A DNA stretch of 64,000 bases, from contig NZ_CP084874.1 of the NCBI RefSeq assembly GCF_020526085.1, positions 4,836,001-4,900,000 on the forward strand, in the 5' to 3' direction. Positions 37,556 through 45,652 of this stretch are shown piece by piece. The translations under genes and the position numbers were made by a program. Within the stretch, counting starts at the first letter, position 1, and the number at the start of each line of letters is the position of its first letter. The DNA is from Klebsiella africana (GTDB lineage Bacteria; Pseudomonadota; Gammaproteobacteria; Enterobacterales; Enterobacteriaceae). The notes below the pieces were generated by a model that worked only from the letters and a program-made list of their open reading frames with translations, was not told the DNA's origin and ran no database searches.

Positions 37556-37882
37556 AAGGATCTCGTTAGGAATGATGCTCTCTGGGATCACCAGGAACAG
37601 GGAGGAAAATAACCTGCAACCCAGCAGATTTTATGAAGAGAAATTGAATAAATTATGCAACTGATATCACAACATTCTACCCCGAATTCACCGCCAGACG
37701 CCGTTGGCAAACATCTCCATATTTTCCTCAAAATAGCAGAATACAGTAGGGTCGCCTTATCAAGGCATCAAGGAAAGTCTATCGTTATCTACAATAGCCA
37801 AGCAGTGGCGCCTCGCCAGGGAAGGTGAGGCATAGGCTTCGCCATCCTGCCACCTCCCATCATCAGCCACAGGGAACTGCGT
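37556..37882. other. Gene-free region upstream of the tannase-family gene
   Basis: About 330 bp without a protein gene. The right end (37806-37854) can fold on the plus strand into an outer stem GTGGC/GCCAC enclosing CCTCGCC-AGGGAA-GGTGAGG and a small GGC-TTC-GCC hairpin, about 28 bases before the tannase-family start codon. The left part may hold a leftward transcript ending at the orphan terminator. Confidence 0.45.
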
Positions 37883-39643
37883 ATGACACGCTTACTCAAG
37901 ACAATCTTGCCCATCATCCTCTGCGTCCTCTTCGGGTTATCGTTCGCCTCTCCAGCGCAGGCTGCCGCCAGTCTGCCGATTGTTCTTCCCGCGCTGACAT
38001 GCGATGCGCTAAGCACTACCGACTTCAGCGCGGCCGTTGGCGCAAAAGTTACTATCAACCACACTGAAATGCAGACCTCCGCGCAGGGAAACTGGTGCAA
38101 GGTGAGCGCCACTATCGCCCCTGCGATTGGCGTGCAGATTGCCCTGCCGACCCAACGCTGGAGTCAACGTTTTTTGCAGGTCGGCTGTGGCGGACTGTGC
38201 GGGAGTATTAACCTGAGCCTGTCGAATGCCAACGGCTGCCTGCCGGCAATGAACGGCGAGTTTGTGGTAGCAGCAACCGATATGGGGCACCATGGCAGTA
38301 TGATGGATGCGTCATGGGCCGAAGATCCGCAAAAGCGCATCGATTTTGCCTGGCGCGCCAACCACCTGACCGCCGTGCTGGCCAAAGCGGTGATGCAGAC
38401 GCTTTACCGCCAGCCGCCAAAGTATGCCTACTTTATGGGCTGCTCAGACGGCGGTCGCGAAGCATTGATGGAAGCGCAGCGCTTTCCACAGGATTTTGAC
38501 GGTATCAGCGCTGGCGCGCCAGCGGCCTTTTTCCAGTTTCAGAACTCCTTCTTCCACGGCTGGAATGTGGCCGCCAATCAGCGCCCGGATGGTACCGCTA
38601 TCCTGCTGAAAAATCGTCTTCCTCTGATTCACCAGGCCGTGCTGGCTCACTGCCCGACGCTTTCCGGTGTGCAGGATGGTATCCTGCAAAATCCGTATGC
38701 CTGCCAGTTCTCTGAGTCATGGCTCCCCCGCTGTCCTGCCGATGCTCGGGACCGTTCTACCTGCCTGACGCAGGAAGAGATCGAGGTGGTGAAAAAGCTC
38801 TACCGCGGCGCTTACGACAGCCACGGCGCCCAGTTCGTCGCGGGCGGTCTGCCGCTGGGTTCCGAGCTACGCTGGCCGGTGCCCGAGACGCCGACCGGCC
38901 ACTCAATGTCGGAAATGATGGTACTACCGGCTCTGCAATCCGTGCTCCTGCCAGGAGAAAAACAGAAGATCCAATCGATGCGGGATTTCCCGCTTAACCA
39001 GCAGAATTTTGACGCCGTCGCCCAACTGGCGCCGCTCTATAACGCGGCAAATACCAACCTTCATGCCTATCAACAGCGCGGCGGCAAGCTTATCCTGTGG
39101 CACGGTCTGGCCGATGACTCCGTCAGCCCGGCCTTTTCTATCGCCTATTATCGCGGCGTAGAAGCAGAGATGGGCCATGCCGCAACGGATACCTTCCTGC
39201 GGTTATTCCTGCTGCCTGGGGTAGCCCATTGCGGTAATGGCGAAGGTTACGATCAAATTGATCTCCTGACTCCGCTGATGCGCTGGACCGAGGAAGGCAT
39301 CGCGCCGCAGGAGATTATGGCCGGCAAACGGGCAACCGCCGCTGCCGACCTGCCGCCGATGACAGAAAAAGCAGATGCGCAAACGCAGTTTCACGGCGTG
39401 CAGAAAGTCAGTCAGCCTTACGCCGACGCCGTTCCAGCTGTTATCGCGACTCGCCCGGTGTACCCCTTCCCAGCCATTGCCCGGTATAACGGGCGCGGCG
39501 ACGTGAAAGACGGCGAAAATTATCATGCAGAGCAATCAACCACGTTTGATAATCTGCCGCTGGCAAAACCCGCCAGCGACTATATTGGCCCTGATAACCA
39601 AAAAAATTATCAGGTTCGCCACGGCGAACTCACTGTTCAATAA
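37883..39643 (+). CDS. Tannase/feruloyl esterase family protein, exported
   Basis: A 586-residue secreted serine esterase. A signal peptide ending ASPAQA is followed by the tannase/feruloyl-esterase fold. The catalytic pieces are visible: the nucleophile serine in MGCSDGGREA, with its neighbouring cysteine, the acid in WHGLADDSV and the histidine in GVAHCGNG, again with a neighbouring cysteine. This is the CS-D-HC disulfide-linked triad typical of the family. Substrates are esters of gallic or hydroxycinnamic acids from plant material, but the true substrate is unknown. An AraC-type gene follows 33 bp downstream. Confidence 0.87.
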   Translation: MTRLLKTILPIILCVLFGLSFASPAQAAASLPIVLPALTCDALSTTDFSAAVGAKVTINHTEMQTSAQGNWCKVSATIAPAIGVQIALPTQRWSQRFLQVGCGGLCGSINLSLSNANGCLPAMNGEFVVAATDMGHHGSMMDASWAEDPQKRIDFAWRANHLTAVLAKAVMQTLYRQPPKYAYFMGCSDGGREALMEAQRFPQDFDGISAGAPAAFFQFQNSFFHGWNVAANQRPDGTAILLKNRLPLIHQAVLAHCPTLSGVQDGILQNPYACQFSESWLPRCPADARDRSTCLTQEEIEVVKKLYRGAYDSHGAQFVAGGLPLGSELRWPVPETPTGHSMSEMMVLPALQSVLLPGEKQKIQSMRDFPLNQQNFDAVAQLAPLYNAANTNLHAYQQRGGKLILWHGLADDSVSPAFSIAYYRGVEAEMGHAATDTFLRLFLLPGVAHCGNGEGYDQIDLLTPLMRWTEEGIAPQEIMAGKRATAAADLPPMTEKADAQTQFHGVQKVSQPYADAVPAVIATRPVYPFPAIARYNGRGDVKDGENYHAEQSTTFDNLPLAKPASDYIGPDNQKNYQVRHGELTVQ

Positions 39644-39676
39644 ACCCCAGGGCTCCTCACTGAGGAGCCATACGTT

Positions 39677-40045
39677 ATGGGATTAGCCGCAATTATGCGT
39701 AGCAAAACGCTCCAGCAATCGGTATTAAGCGACCTGCTCTTGTGGATCGATAATAATCTGGATAAGAAACTGACCGTCGACGATCTGAGCGATATCTCTG
39801 GTTATTCCCCCTGGCATTTGTTTCGGCTCTTCCGTCATTATTTTGATCGATCGCCGATGGAATATATCCGCCAGCAGCGCATGTCGCTGTGTCGCCGTTT
39901 ATTGCTGACGACGCCTGGTTACCGAATTGTCGATATCTGTATAATGGTCGGTTATGACGATCTCAGTGCGTTTAATCGTACCTTCAAAAAATATCATGCG
40001 CTCACACCCACTCAGTATCGCTATCAGGTCACGCGGCAAAAATAA
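39677..40045 (+). CDS. Short AraC-family regulator
   Basis: A 122-residue AraC/XylS protein with only the two helix-turn-helix motifs (LTVDDLSDISGYSPWHLFRLF and IVDICIMVGYDDLSAFNRTF), in the size class of SoxS, MarA and RamA but clearly distinct from each. GAGGAG precedes ATG 39677; a second ATG at 39695 is possible. Lying 33 bp after the tannase-family gene on the same strand, it is likely cotranscribed and may regulate it or the neighbouring receptor gene. No effector domain is present, so activity is probably set by its amount. Confidence 0.82.
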   Translation: MGLAAIMRSKTLQQSVLSDLLLWIDNNLDKKLTVDDLSDISGYSPWHLFRLFRHYFDRSPMEYIRQQRMSLCRRLLLTTPGYRIVDICIMVGYDDLSAFNRTFKKYHALTPTQYRYQVTRQK

Positions 40046-40050
40046 GGAAG

Positions 40051-40094
40051 GTCCCCCTCCTCCGCATCGCTGCGGTTGGGAATGGAAGGGGGAC
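40051..40094 (+). terminator. Hairpin downstream of the AraC gene
   Basis: GTCCCCCT (40051-40058) pairs with AGGGGGAC (40087-40094), with an inner CCGCA-TCGC-TGCGG hairpin. No T-run follows, so it may be a structured 3' end. Confidence 0.5.
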
Positions 40095-40281
40095 AGGGGA
40101 TATTGCAGAAGGGAAATAGCAGGCTGCTATTATCGAACCCGGTCGGGATCAACGACCTTGCGCGACGGAAAGCAGTATAAAAGGATATTTTGAGCTAATA
40201 ATGTAGAGGGCGTGAAGATTTTGTCACCATTTATAACCGCCTCGACCGCTATTATCTGAAATTAAAAATATCGGAAATAAA

Positions 40282-40307
40282 AAACCGGGCCGCGCTGCAC
40301 CCGGTTT
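40282..40307 (-). terminator. Terminator of the FepA-type receptor gene
   Basis: On the minus strand AAACCGGG-(10 nt)-CCCGGTTT is followed by TTTTATTTCC, 18 bp beyond the receptor stop codon. Confidence 0.88.
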
Positions 40308-40324
40308 GATCCTCATCAGCCCCA

Positions 40325-42583
40325 TCAGAAGTGAGTATTTACGCTCACAAAGAAGGTCCGCCCCGATTCGTTATAGGTCTCCGCACCCGCGCCATACAGA
40401 TAAGCTCCCGTCGTCGCGTTGCCGGTCGTTTGCGCATTCCCTGCCCGGTAGTGGCGGATATCAAACAGGTTATCTATCCCGCTGGTGAAGCTCAGGTTTT
40501 TGTTCACATCCCAGGTCGCACTGAGACCGACAATACTGTATGGGCTGACTTCGTTTAGTTCGCTGCCGCTGACCGCCTCACCTTTATAATTAAAGCGTTT
40601 TGGCTTCTGTCGGCCATACCAGGTAAAGGTGCTCTGCAGGGAGAGATCTTCACGAACCTGCCAGCTCAGGGTCGAGTTCAGGGTAAACTGCGGGATCACT
40701 GACAGCCGGTCGCCGGTCGTCTTATTCTTGCTCTGCAGCATCCAGGTCAGGTTATTGCTCCAGTTAACCGTCTCCCCCACCGGAAGATTCAGCGTTCCTT
40801 CCAGGCCTTCCACTAACGCCTTTGGTACGTTTTCCCACTGATAGATATTGGTGGTGCCGTTGCTGGCGGTGCCCACCGCCGCGTACCCTGACTCAATTTT
40901 ATTGTGATAGTCGTTACGGAACCAAGTGATCCCCGCCTGATAGCCATCATGCTTGTACTCAAGACCAATCTCTTTATTAACGCTGGTCTCCGCTTTCAGG
41001 TCGCTATTCCCCATCAGATAGCAGGCGGAACTACTGGCGTAACAACCCTGACCGTTGCTGTAGAGAATATAGTTCGGGTTCAACTGGTAGAGGTTGGGTG
41101 CCTTGTAAGCGCGGGCAATGCCCAGCTTCAGCGTCCAGTCCTCCGTCAGTTCCTGGGACAGGTTCAGTGACGGGCTCCAGTTATTGCCGACGATGCTGTG
41201 ATGATCGAAGCGCAGCGCGGGGGTAAGCATGGTACTGTCCGTTAGCGCCATGTTATCTTCGGTAAACAGCGAGAAGATCTCGGCGCTGGAGTACGGGCTA
41301 CGACCGGTAGCCGACACACCGTCGATAGTCCCGTAAGAGAGCGCCTGGGTTGTCGATACGCCATCTTTCATCCGCTGCTGATTCCATTCTGTCCCCAGCG
41401 TCAGATTCTGATCGACCCCCAGCGTAAACGGAATATTCACTTCGCTATGTAGCAGGACATCGGCCAGATCGATATCTGAAAACGCGCTACTGGAGAAGAT
41501 CCCTTCCGTACCGCCCGCCAGCCCTTCATCCATTCGCGAGTTACGGGTGTGTTCGTACTGGGCATAGCTGTTGCTGGTCACGCCATTATCCCAGCCGCCG
41601 GTCCATGTTACGCCGTAAGTTTGCCGGTAGAGACGGTTGGTCTCTTTCCCGTACATACTCTTCACCAGCGTACTGGTATTGGTGTTTTGCGTGTCGCCGG
41701 CATAGAGATTACCCTGGCGGCTGTAACCGGCCTCAAACTCCAGGGCCTGCATCGGGGCAAACTCCCAGCGCAGCTTACTGTGAATATCTTTGTTCACCAC
41801 CCCTTCACGTCCGGCGGGATAAGAACCGGCGTAGGAACCGGTACGTTCCGCTTCATGCCCGGCGTTAATATCCTGAGCATCGGCCTGGGTTTTACTCAGA
41901 TTACCCCAGAGATTGAAGCTGACACTGTCCGACAGCGGACCATTGAGGCTAAAGTTAGTACGTTTCGTCGCCCCTTCTTTACGGTGCTGCGGAGCATTCA
42001 TATAGGTATTCCACGACCCATGCCATTCTGGCGTGGTCGGTTTGGTCACGATGTTGACGACCCCGCCCATCGCGCCATTACCATAGCGTGCCGCCGCCGG
42101 GCCGCGGATCACATCGATATGATCGATCATCTCCGCTGGCACCCAACTGGTATCGCCGCGGGAGTCTCGATCGCCGCGCCAGCCATACCGCACCGAGTTA
42201 CGGCTGGTCACCGGTTTACCATCGACCAGCACCAGCGTATTCTCGGGCCCCATGCCACGGATATCAATTTGCCGGTTGTTACCGCGCTGCCCGCTGGTAG
42301 AGTTGCCGGTCAGGTTTACTCCGGGCTGGGTACGAATTAACTCCGACACATCGCGGGCGGGGGGATGTTTGCGGATCTCTTCTGCAGTGATGGTCGACAC
42401 GCCCGGCGCCTGCAGGTTCTGCCTGGCGGCGGTTACGACCATCGTCTCCTCGTGGTTATCGGCAGTGGCGGCGCGCTCGTCAGGCGTCGATTGTTCGGTC
42501 ACGTTTTCTGCCGCCTGCAGCGGCACGCTACAGGTGAGCAGAGGAATGACGATCCCCAGCGGGAAGTGAGACGTGTATTTCAT
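40325..42583 (-). CDS. TonB-dependent catecholate siderophore receptor, FepA paralogue
   Basis: A 752-residue outer-membrane receptor closely related to FepA (ferric enterobactin). A signal peptide (ending near PLQA) is followed by a TonB box (ETMVV), a plug domain with GVNLTGNSTSGQRGNNRQID and DIRGMGPENTLVLVDGKPV, and a 22-strand barrel ending SVNTHF. ATG 42583 has AGGGC upstream; the ORF start at 42643 does not begin a signal peptide. No fepBCD, ent or fes genes are adjacent, so this is an extra FepA, probably with its own catecholate preference. Two Fur-like boxes lie about 270-305 bp upstream. Confidence 0.9.
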   Translation of the reverse strand: MKYTSHFPLGIVIPLLTCSVPLQAAENVTEQSTPDERAATADNHEETMVVTAARQNLQAPGVSTITAEEIRKHPPARDVSELIRTQPGVNLTGNSTSGQRGNNRQIDIRGMGPENTLVLVDGKPVTSRNSVRYGWRGDRDSRGDTSWVPAEMIDHIDVIRGPAAARYGNGAMGGVVNIVTKPTTPEWHGSWNTYMNAPQHRKEGATKRTNFSLNGPLSDSVSFNLWGNLSKTQADAQDINAGHEAERTGSYAGSYPAGREGVVNKDIHSKLRWEFAPMQALEFEAGYSRQGNLYAGDTQNTNTSTLVKSMYGKETNRLYRQTYGVTWTGGWDNGVTSNSYAQYEHTRNSRMDEGLAGGTEGIFSSSAFSDIDLADVLLHSEVNIPFTLGVDQNLTLGTEWNQQRMKDGVSTTQALSYGTIDGVSATGRSPYSSAEIFSLFTEDNMALTDSTMLTPALRFDHHSIVGNNWSPSLNLSQELTEDWTLKLGIARAYKAPNLYQLNPNYILYSNGQGCYASSSACYLMGNSDLKAETSVNKEIGLEYKHDGYQAGITWFRNDYHNKIESGYAAVGTASNGTTNIYQWENVPKALVEGLEGTLNLPVGETVNWSNNLTWMLQSKNKTTGDRLSVIPQFTLNSTLSWQVREDLSLQSTFTWYGRQKPKRFNYKGEAVSGSELNEVSPYSIVGLSATWDVNKNLSFTSGIDNLFDIRHYRAGNAQTTGNATTGAYLYGAGAETYNESGRTFFVSVNTHF

Positions 42584-43171
42584 AGAATATGCCCTGTTTT
42601 CTGTTGCTGTCGGGCATAACGCCTTCTCCAATTGAAAAAACAATGGGATAAGATACTTGCCTCAGCGCGTCGCCAGATTTTGGCGCAGGTCAGCGCCTTC
42701 CCGGCATTAATGGAAATAAGAAAACAGCGTGAGACATAATAAAATTAAGTGCCCTGTTTCATCATTAGCGAAAAAGCGCTGCGCGCTATTCTTTGATAGC
42801 GTAATCCAGACAGCGTGTCATTAGAGTAATGTGCCGTGTTACGGTAATAAAAATGAGATTCATTATCAAGATGATAATAATCAATATCAGGGAAAAATAA
42901 AATAATATTTACCAATCAACCGGTTACCATAAAGCAAACAAAAGGCAATAAAGTAAAAATAAAATCACCACTTTCTATTCATCATTAAAAAAACATATTT
43001 CCATCATATTATCTCCATAGTTAAATTAAAGATAAAAGCACATTAATAGTAAGCAATAATATTTGCGAAAGACTATTTGTCGGTATCGTTACACCTTTTC
43101 CCGCGTCTCATACTCAGCTAACGGTGGCCGTTCTGCTAAAATAATCACATCCCCCTGCGGAGTGTTCCTCC
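42584..43171. promoter_or_regulatory. Divergent control region of the receptor and transglycosylase genes
   Basis: 588 bp of strongly AT-rich DNA with no gene, containing the Fur-like boxes. Its length suggests a long leader or distant promoter for the receptor gene. Confidence 0.5.
42854..42888. promoter_or_regulatory. Tandem Fur-like boxes
   Basis: TGAGATTCATTATCA (42854-42868) fits the 7-1-7 Fur motif TGATAAT-N-ATTATCA with two changes. TGATAATAATCAATATC (42872-42888) provides a second, overlapping-phase match. Tandem sites of this kind are usual for iron-repressed receptors. Confidence 0.75.
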
Positions 43172-44752
43172 ATGAACGCCACCTTGCTATCACGCCTGTT
43201 TATCGCCTGGCATACCTGCCTCGCGGCGCTGTTATTCGCCCCTTTCCTGCTTGCGGCGGAGGCGGAAAAAACGCCGCCAGTCGCAACCGAAGACAATACG
43301 CTGTCGATTCATATTGACGATATGCTACAGCCGTGGAAAGGCGATCTGCCTGGCATGATCGACCGTCGTACCATTCGGGTATTAACCACCTACAGCAAGA
43401 CCTTCTTTTTTATTGATAAAGGCACTCAGCGCGGGGCGACGCACGACATCTTTATCGCGCTGGAAAACGATCTGAATAAACAGCTGGCGAAGGATAAAAA
43501 GCTAAAACAGCGCCACCTGAAGCTGCATATCGTTTTTGTGCCGGTCAGTCGGGATAATCTCTTTACCGCGCTTAATGAAGGTAAAGGCGATATTGCCGCC
43601 GCCAACCTGACCATCACGCCCTCGCGGGAAGCCCAGGTCGATTTCGCCCAGCCGCTCTACAGCAACGTGAAAGAATTACTGATCTCCGGGCCGGCATCGC
43701 CGAAGGTCGACAGCCTGGAGCAGCTCTCCGGCCAAACCGTCTTTGTTCGCCGCTCCTCCAGCTATTACGACAGCCTGCAGGCGCTGAACGCTCGATTTGC
43801 CAGTGAGGCGCGCCCACCGGTAATACTGGAGGCAGCGCCGGAAGCGCTGGAGGATGAAGATCTACTGGAAATGCTCAACGCCGGGCTGATTCCGCTGATC
43901 GTCGTCGATCAGCATAAAGCGATGTTCTGGAAACAGGTGTTTCCAAAAATTCAGGTCCATGACAACGTGGTGCTGCGCGACGGCGGCAACATTGCCTGGG
44001 CGGTACGCAAAGACAGCCCGCAGCTGCTGGCGGTACTGAACAACTTCGTCAAAAAGAATCGTCAGGGCACCACGCTGGGTAATACCCTCCTGCTGCGTTA
44101 CCTGAAAAATGCTAAATATGTCAAAAATGCCGCCGCGAGTAAGGAACGGCGCAAGTTCCTCGCCATGGTGGAAGTCTTCCGCAAATATGGCGACCGCTAC
44201 GATGTCGACTGGCTGCTGATGGCGGCCCAGGGGTACCAGGAATCGCGACTGAACCAGTCGGTGCGAAGCCACGTCGGTGCCGTCGGTGTTATGCAGGTGA
44301 TGCCCAGCACCGGAAAAGAGCTGAAAGTGGGCGATATTAAACAGCTGGATCCCAATATCCATGCTGGCGTGAAATACATGCGCTGGATGATAGATCGTTA
44401 CTATGCCGATGAGCCCATGACCCGGCTCGATAAAGCGCTATTTGCCTTTGCCTCCTACAACGCCGGTCCGGCGCGTATCGCCCGCCTGCGCACCCTGACC
44501 AAACAGCGCGGGTTTGATCCAAACGTCTGGTTCGGTAACGTCGAAAATCTGGCGGCAGAAAAAATCGGCGCGGAAACGGTGACCTACGTCAGCAATATCT
44601 ATAAGTATTACATCGCCTATCGGCTGATCGTCGATGATATAGCTCGTAAACAGAAAGCGACGGCCGTACCGCGGCAGGAGCCGGTGGCGCAGCCAGCCAA
44701 ACCGCAGCCCAGCGTGGCGCCCCCCGCCACCGCTCAGGTGCCCGTCATCTGA
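43172..44752 (+). CDS. MltF-type membrane-bound lytic transglycosylase, divergent paralogue
   Basis: A 526-residue two-domain cell-wall enzyme. After an N-terminal signal or anchor (about 1-28) comes a periplasmic amino-acid-binding-like domain (about 60-310, LTITPSREAQVDFAQPLYS), then an SLT lytic transglycosylase domain (about 335-470) with catalytic glutamate in GYQESRLN, GAVGVMQVMPST and FASYNAGPARI. The tail is Pro/Ala/Gln-rich. Architecture is that of MltF, but identity to the housekeeping MltF is low, so it is a paralogue. It cleaves peptidoglycan to anhydro-muropeptides; the sensing domain may bind released peptides. It has no partner gene here. Confidence 0.86.
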   Translation: MNATLLSRLFIAWHTCLAALLFAPFLLAAEAEKTPPVATEDNTLSIHIDDMLQPWKGDLPGMIDRRTIRVLTTYSKTFFFIDKGTQRGATHDIFIALENDLNKQLAKDKKLKQRHLKLHIVFVPVSRDNLFTALNEGKGDIAAANLTITPSREAQVDFAQPLYSNVKELLISGPASPKVDSLEQLSGQTVFVRRSSSYYDSLQALNARFASEARPPVILEAAPEALEDEDLLEMLNAGLIPLIVVDQHKAMFWKQVFPKIQVHDNVVLRDGGNIAWAVRKDSPQLLAVLNNFVKKNRQGTTLGNTLLLRYLKNAKYVKNAAASKERRKFLAMVEVFRKYGDRYDVDWLLMAAQGYQESRLNQSVRSHVGAVGVMQVMPSTGKELKVGDIKQLDPNIHAGVKYMRWMIDRYYADEPMTRLDKALFAFASYNAGPARIARLRTLTKQRGFDPNVWFGNVENLAAEKIGAETVTYVSNIYKYYIAYRLIVDDIARKQKATAVPRQEPVAQPAKPQPSVAPPATAQVPVI

Positions 44753-44812
44753 ATCGCTCGTCACCGAGGGTCAAATCTCATCCTGAAATGACGGAGCAGG
44801 AATAACAAAGAA

Positions 44813-44837
44813 AAAGCCCCGGCGAAACCGGGGCTTT
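44813..44837. terminator. Bidirectional terminator between the MltF paralogue and ssb
   Basis: AAAGCCCCGG-CGAAA-CCGGGGCTTT, a perfect 10 bp stem with A-rich left and T-containing right flanks between converging genes. Confidence 0.85.
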
Positions 44838-44876
44838 CTGTTTTCGACTACGCAGATCGTGCGCTTAAGGCAAGCC

Positions 44877-45401
44877 TTAAAACGGGATGTCGTCGTCGAA
44901 GTCCATCGGCGGTTCGTTGGAAGGCGCTGCCGGGGCCTGCTGCTGCGGACGGGACTGCGCGCCGCCGCTGAACTGGTTGCCGCCCTGCGGCTGCTGAGGC
45001 TGACCCCAACCGCCCTGCTGCTGGCCGCCGCCTGCCGGTGCGCCGCCGCCCTGACGGCCGCCCAGCATCTGCATGGTGCCGCCAACGTTAACCACGACTT
45101 CGGTGGTGTATTTGTCCTGACCGGATTGATCGGTCCACTTGCGGGTACGCAGCTGGCCTTCGATATATACCTGAGAGCCTTTGCGCAGATACTCACCAGC
45201 GACTTCAGCCAGTTTGCCGAACAGCACAACGCGGTGCCACTCGGTCTGCTCTTTCATTTCGCCGGTCTGCTTGTCACGCCAGGATTCGGAAGTTGCCAGC
45301 GTGAAGTTGGCGACTGCGCCGCCACTTGGCATGTAGCGTACTTCCGGGTCCTGCCCCAGATTACCGACGAGAATCACCTTGTTTACGCCTCTGCTGGCCA
45401 T
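44877..45401 (-). CDS. ssb: Single-stranded DNA-binding protein
   Basis: A 174-residue SSB: an OB-fold DNA-binding domain (about 1-112, starting [19 protein letters not shown]), a glycine/glutamine-rich linker and the acidic tip MDFDDDIPF that recruits replication and repair partners. It is divergent from uvrA, with the LexA box between them placed nearer uvrA. Confidence 0.97.
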   Translation of the reverse strand: MASRGVNKVILVGNLGQDPEVRYMPSGGAVANFTLATSESWRDKQTGEMKEQTEWHRVVLFGKLAEVAGEYLRKGSQVYIEGQLRTRKWTDQSGQDKYTTEVVVNVGGTMQMLGGRQGGGAPAGGGQQQGGWGQPQQPQGGNQFSGGAQSRPQQQAPAAPSNEPPMDFDDDIPF

Positions 45402-45549
45402 GTTCGTGTCTCCTGAATACGTTTCTTAATAGTGTAAACGCGCGAGTGTACCATTTCCACGTAGCATTTTAATAGCTGCGAGGCTGATTCCAGAGATAGT
45501 ACCCGGCTACGACATTGTTGCACACTCGACCCGAATTTGCATTCCGATA

Positions 45550-45565
45550 CTGTATATTCATTCAG
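45550..45565. promoter_or_regulatory. LexA box of uvrA (and ssb)
   Basis: CTGTATATTCATTCAG fits CTG-N10-CAG and is embedded in a sequence identical to the known uvrA SOS box of E. coli as I recall it. Confidence 0.92.
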
Positions 45566-45652
45566 GTTAAATTGTGTCATAATTAGCCGTTTCTGCCGTT
45601 TGTCCTTCAAGCAAACCAGGCAATCCGTGTATCTACCTACCGGGAAAGGTGA

